A DNA stretch of 64,000 bases from the NCBI RefSeq assembly GCF_932274485.2, contig NC_065881.2, positions 79,672,702 through 79,736,701 of the forward strand, given 5' to 3'. The notes below the pieces were generated by a model. The model was not told the DNA's origin and made no database searches. It saw only the letters and a program-made list of their open reading frames with translations. Source of the DNA: Patella vulgata. Taxonomy: Eukaryota; Mollusca; Gastropoda; Patellidae. How positions within the stretch are numbered: the stretch's first letter is position 1; every line of letters starts with the position of its first letter. A program made the position numbers and the translations under genes. This document shows, piece after piece, positions 33,886-46,448 of the stretch.

Positions 33886-34727
33886 CCAAAAGACATGTAC
33901 CACTGCTCACGGAAAAAAGATGCACTTTAAATATGAAATATATTTGTAAAGTAGCCAAGAAATATTATAAAAAACATAATTCTAATGTTGCCACATATAT
34001 TTGTGCAGAAATAGAAATATGAAAAAGTATGGAGCCATAAGGTATTAAACTTAGTGGTTTTTAGGGACCAGAGCTTAAATGGAAAATATGCACCACTTCA
34101 CACCTGCGCCCAGGAGATATTATTGAGAAAGAGTATATTGTAAAATTGATCCCAGCGTTTACTCAATACCATGTTAAGCTCCGTGTAATGTCATGCCATG
34201 ATAAAGTAGCAAGTTAATTGGAGAGCTACACGGTAATTTAAACTGGCTTTTAGATAATATAGTACAGGTCAAATCCCAACAACATGAACTTCTTTTACTC
34301 TCAACGGAAAGTCAATAAAGCTGACGACTAGTAGTAGCCGGTCAATTGATAAATAAGTCGGAAGCTTTATAATAATTTAGTTAATATCATCATTGGCAGG
34401 TCGTCCCTGGTGTAATGAGGAGGGAATTATCAGCCAGGATTCTACTTAGATTGGCTCCCACATTTCCTCCAATTTCTCTTATTTATACATTTTTATCGTT
34501 CTTACATGTATAACCATCACCTTCATTAAGCTATGATTATAGTCGTGCACGAGGTGGATTATGTTCATGCTCTCTAGAACTACTTTTTTTTAAAACTGTA
34601 AAGTCTTTGATCTGATCCGCCAAACTAAGTTTACGTAAAATGTTTACGTGGTATCCAATCGTTATTTTGAAATTTATAGTATACTTCAACGGAGGGGATT
34701 TTCGTGAACCAGTCCATTTTTAATTTT
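33886..34727. other. No feature recognised
   Basis: No repeat partner and no coding signal. Confidence 0.6.
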
Positions 34728-34868
34728 GCAACGTATGGTGATCAATGGTAAAGCCGGGAATTTGTGCGTTGTCCCCTCTTCCCATGAGAGGGTTGGGTAT
34801 GGTGATCAATGGTAAATCCGGCAATGGCAAATTTGTGCGTTGTCCCCTCTTCCCATGAGAGGGGTGGG
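34728..34868. repeat. Tandem duplication of about 70 bp
   Basis: Two copies with TATGGTGATCAATGGTAAA and TTTGTGCGTTGTCCCCTCTT; the second has an extra 9 bases. Confidence 0.9.
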
Positions 34869-35135
34869 TGGGCTAAGGATAACGCGTGTTAGATTAGAAG
34901 GTCTGTTATTAAGTCAAGTGGCGTGGTTTTAAATCCCGCTTGTACGTAACAAGGAGTAGTGTCGCGTGTCGCTTGTCCAACCTCGTTCGTTTTCTCCGAG
35001 TCTTCCGCCCCCCCCCCCCACTGCTAAAGACCCTTGCGTGCAAGCGAATTATTGAAATAAAATTGAACCATGTTAATCCCGAAATGACCTAGTTTGTGTA
35101 CAGTGACGTTAAACCCGATTTCTCACTCTCTTCCC
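34868..35135 (+). mobile_element. S1 SINE, full length
   Basis: From the head (GGCTAAGGATAACGCGTG; box B region GGTTTTAAATCCC) through CCAACCTCGTTCG and a C run to GACGTTAAACCCGATTTCTC. Confidence 0.85.
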
Positions 35136-35162
35136 TTATACGCCCCTTTGAATCATGTGCTT

Positions 35163-35775
35163 AATCGTTAACTTAGAGATCCCGGGTTCGATCCCGTTGT
35201 TGGTCGAGAAAGTGATGCAGGGTGAAGGGTCTGGTAAGGAACACTGTCTAGTCGTTCGGATACACGTAAAATAACAATTGACATGTGGAATTGGATATAA
35301 GAGTAAGCCGTAGATCCGCTATTTCGGGGCGTATTGTTCCTTATAGCACACTGGCGGACGGAACATGTCCGTCTTCATAAGCCCAGTTGGTACAGAAAGG
35401 TATACATGAAATGAAATGAAATGGGGTTTAACGTCCTACTGTTCTGCTCCTAACCTGGGCTAATGAAGATGGGCATATGCCATACAGTGTGCTATGAGGG
35501 GAATTTTGCCCGGGCAGCGGCACTATCGCCTACTCTTATATCGATTTCTCTTTGCCAAGGGATCTTTTACGTGCATTCCAATGTATATACGGGACCTCGG
35601 TTTCTTCGTCTGATCTGAAGAACTAGACAACTGTCCTTGTCAGGCCCTCCGTCCTGCATCACTGACAAGGGGGAACCACGCCGGAAAATCTGGATGAACT
35701 TTCTCGGCCAATGCAGGGATCGAACACTCGACCTCCAGTCTAGCGAGGTACAGAAAGGTAGTGCGTTAAAACACA
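35163..35775 (+). mobile_element. S2-related SINE split by another SINE
   Basis: The host copy has a head with GGGTTCGATCCCG and a shortened body to CCCAGTTGGTACAGAAAGG at 35400. Its tail resumes at 35747 (AGTGCGTTAAAAC). The guest occupies 35403-35746. Confidence 0.8.
35403..35746 (-). mobile_element. S2 SINE inserted in an older SINE, 14-bp TSD
   Basis: From (ATGAA)n and GGGGTTTAACGTCCTACTG through the body to box B (in reverse CGAGTGTTCGATCCC) and GACCTCCAGTCTAGCGA; box A is missing. GGTACAGAAAGGTA is present at 35389-35402 and 35747-35760. Confidence 0.95.
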
Positions 35776-36267
35776 GAACACCCAATACAATACACACTGT
35801 CAAAGTTAAAGATCAAGCGTTTACAACGACATGCCTCAAGTAATAGAATTAAGCCGAATCAAACTAAAATGTATATGTAATGACACAAAACAATTTCTTT
35901 TTATATATACAGTTGAACTTACTTGAGGATACTTTCTAGCAAGTAGCTTCGGTATCTGAAATCCATTTCCTATATATCGCCCAAGGTATCTTTACGGGTG
36001 CCGTAAACTAGTAAGTGTTTGTATATGAAAGGTAATTACACAATCTACCGAGAGCAATGTCGCGTCAGATAGCTAGTTCAATGGAGACAGTTTAATTTCT
36101 TACAGAATGGGTATCGGAGGTTCTTAAAACGAAAGTAAGCCTCTCTATCATGCCACATGTACGACATTTGTCTGGATTGTCAATGGATTTAATATCTACC
36201 GACTTCCGAGTAACAGGTAAGCAGTGTTAGGGATCTATACCAAGCCTTTGCGCCGTTAGTTTGTATT

Positions 36268-36305
36268 GAAATGTGGTTTAACGTCCCACGTTTCAGCACC
36301 AACTG
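36268..36305 (-). mobile_element. S2 SINE tail piece
   Basis: TGAAATGTGGTTTAACGTCC then CACGTTTCAGCACCAA; no body. Confidence 0.55.
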
Positions 36306-37504
36306 TAGCTTATATCCAGAACCACTATGAACCCTGACACCGACTTCCGACTAACAGATCAGCGCCCATCCTCAGTATCCCCAGTCGTTTCATTCCGTTC
36401 TACTCCACTTACGCCTGGGTTAATCTATGGGGGGGGGGGGCACACTTTCGAGTTATCCACCCTCGATGATTGTGCTATATTTATCGACCAATCCCATAAA
36501 TCGGTAATTGCAATAAAGGAGGTTGGCAAGTGAAGTGACTCTCATCGGACAAAGTTAGGAGTTACCCTAAATGAGAGAAGTCCAAATTATTCTAAATGCG
36601 TATTTATTAACAAGAAATTACATAACATTATATCAATGAAGACCGGGCGTTTATAGATGTGGGTTCAAGAGTCTTATTGAGAATCGTTCGTCCATTCCCG
36701 GATCTTTACGTCCACGTGATAGCGTAACAATTTATTGAGAATCAAATTGCCAAGTATAAGTTTAATAATAATAAACATAACCCAATGAAACATTTCAGAC
36801 AAAGAAATCAGCGAAACATACTACAGATTTTGGTAATACAATTAAACATAAATGAATTAGAAATATATACATTATTTACATAAACCATTCAGTAAATGGA
36901 CATGAATATGGTTATCTACCCTTATAAAAACGAAGGCGAAACGACTGGTTTGTAAACTGTTTTTTGATTGGTTCGTAGACTTTAGCTACTATAAAGGCCA
37001 GGGCAGATAATTTGAAATCGTGGAAACCTTGTGGATTAATCCAGGGTATAGTGGAGTAACAGGAGATACCGAGGATAATCATCGCTCTGTGTTACGCACT
37101 CTGGTAAGAGTATGCGTAAATCGTCTGGTTATATCGATGTCCTTTAGCTTATATCTAACACATATTTTATGAACCCAGTCACGTTTTTTACGGTTAAGCC
37201 GTTCAATCTTGTTTATGATTACATTCTTCAATAAAAGAATAAAATACGACATTATGACAAACAATACCTGACGTGACTGGGATTGGAAATGTTGTTAAAA
37301 AGAAGCCATTATTTTTTTATATACTCATCGTGTAGCAATTGTCTTGAACAGAATATTGTCTTGACAATTCAATCGAACGCCCCCGTATAGATCAAGATTA
37401 GTTTTCCTTATTTTCTCAGCATCAAGCTTGAGGGCAAGTTGAGTCCGTCCAACTTTAGTGATACAAACTTTATTAAACAATCCAATTTGGTTTTTGGGGC
37501 AAGA
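36306..37504. other. No confident feature
   Basis: A G run near 36430. A minus-strand frame at 37079-37264 contains RKKRDWVHKICVRYKLKD, faintly like the start of Harbinger transposases, but too short to call. Confidence 0.5.
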
Positions 37505-37775
37505 GGGGGGGGGGGGGGTTAACGCGTGGGCGTTGGGTCAGAAGATCTGTCAAATCAATGAAACAAGTGGCGTGGTTACGAATCCCCACTTGTACATGGC
37601 AAGGAGTAGGGTCGCCTGTCCAATCTCGTGGGTCTTCTCCGGGTCCTCCGGCTTCCTCCCATTGCTAAAGACCCTTAACCCTACATTATTGAATTATTGA
37701 AATAAAACTGAACTATATGTTAGTCTTGAAATTATCCGGTTTGGGTCGAATCGACGTTAAAACCCCAATCTGGTT
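37505..37775 (+). mobile_element. S1 SINE, full length
   Basis: A G run of about 13, head (TTAACGCGTGGGCG; box B region GGTTACGAATCCCC), body with CAATCTCGTGGGTCTTCTCC and tail GACGTTAAAACCCCAATC. Confidence 0.85.
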
Positions 37776-38811
37776 CTTATATTTCACGTTAGTATAACAA
37801 ACGTTTAAGGCAATTGAAGTGCATGGACAAGACACACACTACACACATGCAAGCAATAAACAACATAATATCAAATCTAGCGAACGGACCCGGGGACTGG
37901 TCGTTAGCGTCCATTGCGCTGTCCAGTCCCAGGAATGTAATCACACAAACCAAACTTAGCAATGATTTACAAGAAAGACACACTAGAAATAATGCGATCC
38001 GATGGTCGTCTCCTGAATGGCGTTTCAGTGTATATAAATTTGTGATTTTAACTTAGTAAAAAATTAATTTCCAAAAATCATTTTTCATTGATACGATCGC
38101 CTCGCAATCTAATTAAAATACAGATCTATATTTCGTTTCGTTTTGTTTTTTTTTACTTTCGATGGCCTACACTACATGAAGATCTGACCGGTTGTAGCGA
38201 TAGGTCGCGTCAGAGGTCATACGAGCGGCTTTTAACCCTATGACGTCAGACATTTGATTAACCAATCAGCATTGATGTTACTAGTGGATTACCCAAAGTT
38301 CCGTGCAAAACACGCCTAATTAAAGCTCGCCGTAACAGACCGTTTCATTGGCTAATTCCTCACACCATTCAGAACACGTCAATGATAACAACTCTTCCAG
38401 ATCCTAGTGTAGTAAAGAGAAGTAAAACGAAATTTTGAACTATAAAAACGAAACAAAATATGATCTGTGTTTTAATCAGATTGCTCGCCTCGGACAAAGT
38501 ACTGTTATATCTCTACTATTTCCATAAACAGTGGATGCATGGTCGATGGTACTCTTTCTTCATCTTTGAAGATGTTTTCATTCTCCGTGGTCCGACTCAC
38601 TTTAACAGCAGTGTCAATAGGCCTACTACAATGGCCTTTCTTTACACTTTAAATTAAAAACTTGTGAAAGGACTTTTGTAAGTTTTTAATAACCTTGTTC
38701 TAATCTAATTGTATCCAAATTTGTTTTTGTTGGTGCAATAAAATATATTTTAAACTTGTGAAAACCATATTTTGTCTCAGCCCTTGCAAGTAAAACACCC
38801 TTCACACTAAG
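37776..38811. other. No feature recognised
   Basis: Slightly less AT-rich than its surroundings near 38160-38420; short frames only. Confidence 0.6.
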
Positions 38812-38956
38812 GCGGTATATTAGATTAAAAATTATATTGTGCTATCGTCTAACTTCTATTCATGTGCTTTCTAATCTAAGACAATGTATAATCTAATCTT
38901 GCAATTTTTATTATTTTTCATGATATTTGTTCTCTTCATTGAAGCTTTACTTGTTT

Positions 38957-39075
38957 ATAATGAACGTCGCATAAATTTTAAGAATTATTATACATCTAGC
39001 TTAGCAACCATCATTATGAACGTCGCATAAATTAAGAATTATTATACATCTAGCTTAGCAACCATCATTATGACG
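38957..39075. repeat. 53-bp tandem duplication
   Basis: Two near-identical units containing AACGTCGCATAAATT and AGCTTAGCAACCATCATTAT. Confidence 0.9.
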
Positions 39076-39147
39076 TCGCTTGGTGTCGCCACCCACTGCA
39101 TGCACAATAATATCGCGCAATCACGGCTCAGGTATTGGCTTTACCTT

Positions 39148-39460
39148 ACGGGGTCACGGTGGCTAAGTGGGTAAGACTCTGGCTCGCTAGCCTGGAGGTC
39201 GCGTGTTCGATCCCTGCATTGGCCGAGAAGGTTCAACGGGATTTTCCCCCTTGTTAGTGATGCAGGACGGAGGGCCTGACAAGGGCAGCTGTATAATCGT
39301 TCGGATGGGACGAAAAACAGAGGTCCCGTGTACAAATTGGCGTGCACGTAAATGATCCCTTGACAGTTGGAATTCGATAGCACACTGTATGGCATATGCC
39401 CGTCTTCATTAGCCCAGTTCGGAGCAGAACAGTAGGACGTTAAACCACATTTCATTTTCA
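39148..39460 (+). mobile_element. S2 SINE, full head, 12-bp TSD
   Basis: ACGGGGTCACGGTGGCTAAG begins the tRNA-like head; box B is GTGTTCGATCCCTG. Part of the body is deleted. TGGCTTTACCTT flanks both sides (39136-39147 and 39461-39472). Confidence 0.95.
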
Positions 39461-39659
39461 TGGCTTTACCTTGATATAAGCGGAGTTCTTTGGTTGACCA
39501 AATGTTAAAAATATATTGATATTGAGCGTGATTTTGACTTATAAAAATAATGCTGCTTTTTGGTACCAACAACCTGCTATTAACAATTATTCTGCTGGAC
39601 TGGACACAGCTATTATAGTTACTTTTAAAAGCAAAATGCTAGATTGCGGATAGAATTAA

Positions 39660-39760
39660 TGACAACGGACATAACCCATGCGCTACGGCCTGCTCTTATT
39701 TCGAATTCCAAATGTCGGCGGATCTTTAGCATGCTGAAGCAAGTGATATAGATTGGAGTC
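39660..39760 (-). mobile_element. S2 SINE, old body fragment
   Basis: GACAACGGACATAACCCATG, GCTCTTATTTCGAATTCC and GGCGGATCTTTAGCATG follow the reversed S2 body. Confidence 0.5.
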
Positions 39761-39904
39761 TCGGGTTTTGACAGGCTGGATGGGGATTATTCTGGTTGCA
39801 TCAAAAACCAAATTTAACAAAAGACTGACGGGACTGGGAGGGCAACTTTGTGCCCCATTCCGTTACTTTTGTTTCTTTATACAGTATGTTTTTCTCATTA
39901 AATT

Positions 39905-40103
39905 TCAGTGGTAGGGTTTAGCGTCCTACTGTTCTGCTCCAACTGGGCTAATGAAGACGGGCATTTTGCCCGGACAGCGACACTACGGCTCACTCTTATA
40001 TCGAATTCCAACTACCAACGGATCTTTTATGTGCAAGCCAATGTGTACACGGGACCTTGTTTTGTTTTGTTGGGTTTTTTTTGTCCCACCCGAACGACTA
40101 TAC
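39905..40103 (-). mobile_element. S2 SINE, 3' half
   Basis: GGTTTAGCGTCCTACTGTTC through ACTCTTATATCGAATTCC to CCCGAACGACTATACG, with a small T-rich insertion near 40060. Confidence 0.85.
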
Positions 40104-40834
40104 GTTCTCATGGTACTGTAATCATACTATTACTAAACTAATCCATTTTTGTATGACTAGAATTTGACAGGTACTTAATAGCTGACTTTGATCCTGAGAA
40201 AATTACAATTTTGCATGCGGTAGGAGCTGATATTGTTTTAAGACTATTCAAAGACAACTTTTCAATTTATATTATGGCACAAAATTATAAGCCTATAGTT
40301 TCAGGGAAGTTCAACTCGGTTAACCGAAAAACTCCGAATGCATGAGCCGCTTATATCAATGATCTTGAGTTCTCCGTAATTGCGCGAATAGAATCGCTTC
40401 CAGTGGTAACACTAAACGATGTCTAAATTTGTTTGATGTTTATTCTAAACATGTAAAGCCAGATTGAAAAGAAAAGTGTTCTTTACAATAATAGAAATAA
40501 CATGAAATAGAATAAAAATTGCAAGATTAGAAGCCCCATCTAAGCGAAACAAATCAAAAAGATTAGAATATAGATTGTCTTAGATTAGAAATTTAATGAA
40601 TAGGAGTTAGACGATAGCACGAAATCTAATATACCGCAATATTATACCACTGCTACCAATTAGTATCATGAAAGCAATATCACACCTTTAATTGAAATAT
40701 AGACAAAAATCAGATGTTATCGATTCGTCAGGTGAAACTTACCCGACTCAAGCACCTGCTAATAAGTTTCGCACATCACATTTCTTATATATCTTAAATT
40801 CTTCATTAACAATAACACAGAACCTGTTGTATTG

Positions 40835-41330
40835 TTAAAGTAGCTAAGTCTCTAACTCAATATCATCCAAAGTCTTCGACATTGAAAATATTTAAATCAA
40901 CATTGATGTTGTGATCTTACCGTGAAAAGATGGGCTTTTCATATCCAATATTTAAGACAAAATAAACATTTTACGATTGGTACGCGAATCGTGTACCATG
41001 GTGCGTTTCAGCCCATTTTTAACAAGGGACATACAGAACGAGTCTAGACATATTCCACAAGTCATGTCAAACGGTGACGTCATATTCTTATCTGAAAAGC
41101 ATACGCAATAAATACTATTCGTGTAGACTTGAATGAAGAGTCATTGAGATTGCCATTCGATTAAGTCTTCTAGCGTATTTCGCCGAATATAACTGATTAG
41201 AAATTAGAATAAAAACGGGAACGATTGAATGTAAATCAGTTTATATACATTCATATTACATTTTAATATGCGTTGCAACCCATTTGTGTCAATTTCTAGG
41301 TCCCAAATATTAACGATTTAGCTCCTATAA
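40835..41330. mobile_element. MITE B, most complete copy
   Basis: About 500 bp between TTAAAGTAGCTAAGTC and, at the right, GATTTAGCTCCTATAA, which in reverse matches the left-end type TTAAAGGAGCTAAATC. It carries the conserved palindrome GGTACGCGAATCGTGTACC at 40979. No coding capacity. Confidence 0.75.
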
Positions 41331-41409
41331 AGCAAAAATATAGGATTTGTGCTTTTCTGACATTAAAGGACAAGAAGTACTAATCAATCAGCATCAGTCT
41401 ATTTTGATT

Positions 41410-41645
41410 TGATTTATTGTTAACTTGTGATAAATATTTTCTCGAAATAAATAATGCGCGATATACCATTTAGAGACCTAACAGGCGAGGTGCTAACTCT
41501 GTAATGTGCCCTTTTCTAAATATAAATTGGTATCTTGTGATAAATAATTTCTTGAAATAAATAATGCGCGATATGCCATTTAGAGACCTAATAGGCGGGG
41601 TGCTAACTCTATTTAATGTGCCCTTTTCAGAATATAAATTGCGTA
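41410..41645. repeat. Tandem duplication of about 120 bp
   Basis: Two close copies containing AAATAAATAATGCGCGATAT and CCATTTAGAGACCTAA, then AATGTGCCCTTTTC. Confidence 0.9.
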
Positions 41646-43380
41646 GTACTACATACGAATGTAAATCTATATTAGAACAGATGGTACACTACACACAAAT
41701 GTCAATACGCGAAATATTGCAATATTAGTCCAGGAAAAAAAAAGAAAGAATATGTCAATATGAGTGACCCGGTTCTCTACGATCATGTAGTTTTGATTAG
41801 GACAGAGAAATCACAACCAAAAAGTCCTAACTTCGATCTTCACTATAGTCCCCTTCCTTCCCTACCCCACCCCCTTGTCGCCTTCCCACCTGTCACCACC
41901 TCTCCGTCTCCTCTCCGGTCCACTCACCCACTCTCAATATAATTCCCGGGACACCCTTGTCTCGTCGTTTCAATTCTCGATGTGGATCAACATAATCCAT
42001 CAATTAACAATATCAACAGGCATATAGAACTAAAGCCCAAGAGGTTGACGTCTCATCATTTCAAACGAACTTACAGAAAATGAAATACATAAAATTAAAA
42101 CAAAACGACTCGAAGATACGTAGTTTCTTAAGTTTTATACAATGTTGGCCTGACATCCACCTTATATTTTAAATTTCTGTGAAAGATTGACCAGTCCGAT
42201 TGAGCCATGCTCCCCCCCCCCCCCCCACACCCGGAAGCAAAGTTCAAAATGTAAATGTAGTCTAATCAGCATGTAAAGGGTTTACATGTAGAATAACTAT
42301 TCTGATTTGATCGTAAAAGGTAGAGTACCTCCACTTAAACTTCGTTAAAAGATTGTTTGCATCCCTTTAAGATTTTCAAAATGACTAATTTTATTGGACT
42401 ATTTCATTTTTCTTTCAACATGCAACTTATTTATGGATTCAAATCTAAGAAATTTTGGGAAATCAAAAGATTTAAAGCAAATTCAGTTTTGTCATCTTTT
42501 TTGGAAAATGCATTATTATTATTTAGAAATACAATATAAAGCTACGTATGATAGACAATAAGTACGAATAACAGCCATTGACATCGAACACGAACTTACC
42601 TCTACCGATAAAGACCATAAAGGACTACATCAGGTACACATTTCTTTTACCAGAACACGAACCATAACCAATAACTCCTCCAACATTAACAGTGAGTTCC
42701 CTGTTTATAAAATGTTCAGTCTTTTGTTAAGCAATTAAAAACATGGAAGTCTCTCTCTGGAAAACGGCAACTGTGTTAACTTGGTCACAAGCCTGTGGAG
42801 TCAATAAGTAAGAAACTATATTTGAACATAACCTTTACACTTAATTAAAAGTCGACTACATCATATCCGTTTATAAAACTGGTTTGGAAACAAAAAAGGG
42901 AAGAAAAAAAAAACAAATTTGGTCGATAACGAAATGTTACTGTTCAAGAATGTTTTTCTCCTCAAAACAAATCAGCAATCGGTTTACTCTTGAAAAACAA
43001 TCTTCTGTCTGACAATCAAGAAATCGTTAGTAAGATTGCAATCTCGTTTCGTACCAGTGCTTCAAGCTTTGAACTTGTTGGTAGTTATGAAACATTATAT
43101 CTGACTAGTTAACTTATTTAGCATCATGTTTCACATGACATGCTTTTTATGTTAAATTATGTATTCTTGCACAGCTATCTTATAATCAAATCTATCCGAA
43201 GTATCGAATATTATCCCAATTCCATAAACAAATTGTCAACTAATTTGTAATCTGAACTTCTTCTACGATAACTTCACCAATCGACCAATCCAGTTCGTGA
43301 ACTATTTACCAAGAAGATGACAATTACACTTTAAAGTGTCTAACAAACTTGTTTTTCTGTACTTATTTTACTAACTCACC
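41646..43380. other. No feature recognised
   Basis: Pyrimidine-rich tract 41840-41935 and a C run near 42211. Otherwise unassigned. Confidence 0.6.
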
Positions 43381-43647
43381 CAATCCTCTTCTGTAACTGT
43401 TCATTCAAAATCTTTATCGATGCTGCAAACACTTGATAATAGAATTGAGCAAATTATTCTAAAGGTCAAACAATCGCACTGTTTGGCCTTTGCACGAAAT
43501 GTTGAAAAGTTCTCTAACATAAGTGTTCAACGTGTTATTAATGGATGTCCACTAGATGTTAAAGCCAAATCCTCAAAATTTTACTGTCGGTGTACACAGG
43601 CTAAAATCCCAACTCCTACTGAACTTTTCATATGTTATGTCCGATGA
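43381..43647 (+). other. Unassigned open stretch, possible exon
   Basis: A frame open from about 43378 to a stop at 43645-43647 (ATG 43420), with SSVTVHSKSLSMLQTLDNR near the start and FYCRCTQAKIPTPTELFICY near the end. I recognise no family. There is no clear splice acceptor at its start. It could be a terminal exon or chance. Confidence 0.2.
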
Positions 43648-44219
43648 TGTTAATATAGTGCCGATTATTTCAGTATAAATCTATCATTGGTCAGCTTTGA
43701 ATACATACTGTGACAGTTGTTGAAATTGACAACCTCGTGGCACGGAAATTAATACCATAAAACGCTCTCATATCAATATATCATCTGGCGGTGTTATCCA
43801 AGTCTATATTTCATACTAATAGAAAGCCGGCTTTGTGTTTGAATGAAACACTGACTATGTTTTGTATTGATCCATGAAGAGATATATGTACAAGCAACCG
43901 TTATCTATTGATGAATCCACTAGCGTATTTTACACGTGCTCTTATAGTACTTCACACCAACACACCATCACACTCGTTCTTCATTCACTGAAATTTACAA
44001 TTACCATCCAGGAGAGAGGCTTGCATGGAAGCTAAATAAATAAGATCAGCTATTGATTTTATCTTACTAATGAACTAAAAGACCACACTTTACAATTAGA
44101 GTAATAACACATAAGGGGTGGTACACGTGGCAGGATATTCTGGGGTTTCTAACTGCGACATTTATTACTGAGAAAGGCATAACCCATAACCTCTTACCGA
44201 GAAATGTATATATTCTGAT

Positions 44220-44610
44220 AGGGGAGTTGTAATTTCTGATTGATTGAGAAATTAAAATTTTCTGATTGATAAATGATTGTATACTGAATAATTTCTGATT
44301 GATAAATGATTGTATACTGAATAATTTCTGATTGATAAATGTATAAATTTTTGATAGAGAAATGGATCCTTTTTAATTAAGAATTGAACAATTTTTGATT
44401 GAGAATTGAACAATTTTCGATTGAGAATTGAACAATTTTCGATTGAGAATTGAACAATTTTCGATTGAGAATGAACAATTTTTTATTAATGGAGAAATGA
44501 ACAATTCTTGATGAATTGAGAAATGAACAAATGTTTGATTAATTGATGAAAAATAATTTTTTCATTAATTGATGAAAAATAAATGATTTCCGATTTATTG
44601 AGAAATGAAT
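44220..44610. repeat. Minisatellite, TTGATTGAGAATTGAACAAT type
   Basis: About fifteen degenerate units of 20-33 bp. The most regular part is 44390-44470 with a 22-bp period. Confidence 0.9.
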
Positions 44611-44920
44611 GTTTTAATGCCAGGGCTTGCGGATTGTCGTATGGATTAGAACAAAAGTAAACGAGGTTTACCTATATAAATGAACCCTTGACAGTTGGGT
44701 TGCCCACTAGCATTGTCCACGTGTACGTGATCGTAAAGATTAAAATAATTACGCCTTAGTCTCAGCAGGGGCGATGTATTGAGCTACATTTTCTGAAATT
44801 CGTGGCCAATTTTATTCAGAACACAAACAAATAACTGTGACAACATTTATAAACATCACGGACGAATACGCCGTGGGTGACAGTATGTTTTGTTGTGTGG
44901 CAATCTATGTTTTATTCCTG

Positions 44921-45234
44921 CGATCACGGTGGCTAAGTGGGTAAGAAGCTGGCTTACTAGCCTGGAGGTCGGGTGTTCTAGAAAGTTCATCCAGATTTTC
45001 CGGCGTGGTTTCCCCTTGTCAGTGATGCAGAACGGAGGGCCTGACAAGGACAACTGTCTAGTTGTTCGGATGGGAAGGAAGACGGCGGTCCCGCGTACAC
45101 ATTGGCGTGCACTTTAAAGATCCCCTGTCCGGTCACATTTCCCTCTTAGCACACTGTATGACGTATGCCCGTCTTCATTAGCCCAGTTTAGGAGCAGAAC
45201 ACTAGGACGTTAAACTCCATTCCATTTCATTTCA
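44921..45234 (+). mobile_element. S2 SINE, nearly full
   Basis: The head has GATCACGGTGGCTAAGTG and GGCTTACTAGCCTGGAGG, but box B runs into AGAAAGTTCATCC by deletion. Body and tail follow. Flanks TGTTTTATTCC and CGTTTTATCCC are a likely target duplication. Confidence 0.9.
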
Positions 45235-45512
45235 CGTTTTATCCCCCTTCGCATGCTGTTTTACATTTCAATAAGCCCCTGTATCAACAATGACTGCATT
45301 TACTATTTGTTAATGAAAGTTTTCTCATTCATTCACAAAATCCTACAATCAACACTCGTGTGTGTGCTGTGAAATGGTTTAACGTCATGCTAGTCTATCG
45401 ATTATCTAATCTACAGCTCAACATTCAATTTTGTATTCAATTTGAGGTGGCTATGGTTAAATACAAATGTTACAACCAATTTGAGGTGCATATCTTTAAA
45501 TATTGCGATACA

Positions 45513-45668
45513 GGGGCCTGTTTCACGAAATTTTGACTAAGATAAAATCCAAATTTTAGTAATTTGATTGGATAATAGTAGATTGATTGTAGTGCTTAGC
45601 CAATCAAAATTGAAGTATCTACTAAAATTGGATTTTATCTTTAGTTAAGATTTCGAGAAACAGGACCC
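45513..45668. mobile_element. Short MITE with GGGGCCTGTTTC ends
   Basis: About 156 bp, almost entirely two inverted arms: GGGGCCTGTTTCACGAAATT, and GGGTCCTGTTTCTCGAAATC in reverse from the right, both followed by a GATAAAATCC block. No TSD resolved. It would fold into a near-complete hairpin. Confidence 0.8.
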
Positions 45669-46448
45669 AGGGCTGCAACATACGACATTGTCCGTCAAAA
45701 TACGTTGTTGTTAGGTAAGAGAACTTTGGGCTTTGTTTAAAAATATTGAAAGCATACAGAATGGGGAGTATGATTTTGGCCCTTCAAGATGAAACATGAC
45801 CATAAATTGTAACCCTGTGCCGGATTTATAACGGATTTGGAATCTGGAAAAAAACATGATTAGAATTACCCAGGAATAATAGATGGATATCTATAGATAG
45901 GATCTTAGAATCGAGTTGACTATTATAGGAATCGGCGGGTTTCCAATAGGTGAGCTTACAAAATAATTAACTCGGGTCGACGAGAACGGAGTTTATATGC
46001 ACTGTGCTGTTGAAATCAGTTTGGGTTTTTGTTGATGTTATTTTGACACGAGCTAGTCTTAAGGTTAATATGAGCTATACCTAATTTTAAGTAGATACAG
46101 TCACGACGAATGGACGATAGCAAGTTATTTTGAAGGTCTGTGTTTGCTTTTTTATTGATCGGCGAAAGAAGTAGCCTCAGGTCAGGTTTTTAATTGACCG
46201 GTTGTTTTTATTACAAACAATCACTCAATAAAACATCAATATCTAGAGAGGAAGTGTTCCTATCACATACAAATAATCTACTTCAGTTTGTATATGACAT
46301 GGTTTTGTTAGTATTCTATTAATTAAATAGGTTCCCCCGTGTCTGTTCAGTATAATAACGCTTATAATATTAATATTAGGAAGTCATTTTACTTTTATCT
46401 CCATTTTACCTTTCGTTTATATTTGGAGGATTTAATTGTCTTTGATTG
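45669..46448. other. No feature recognised
   Basis: No repeat or coding signal. Confidence 0.6.

Larger units (their letters stand above)
38812..40637. mobile_element. 1.8-kb element with long inverted ends
   Basis: About 38812-38955 pairs with about 40490-40637 in inverted orientation: GCGGTATATTAGATT and GCTATCGTCTAACTTCTATT and AATCTAAGACAAT recur in reverse complement. Inside are a 53-bp tandem duplication, two S2 SINEs and no recognisable gene. Probably a non-autonomous DNA element enlarged by SINE insertions. TSD not seen. Confidence 0.6.

Noticed and set aside
37079-37264. Possible Harbinger transposase N-terminus (RKKRDWVHKI)
   Set aside because: The similarity is confined to about ten residues, and the expected downstream motifs are absent.
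39141-39572. 143-codon minus-strand frame, long for the window
   Set aside because: It reads through an S2 SINE (39148-39460) and its flank; the peptide is a SINE artefact.
41760-41942. Pro/Ser-rich 60-codon frame
   Set aside because: It arises from a pyrimidine-rich low-complexity tract.
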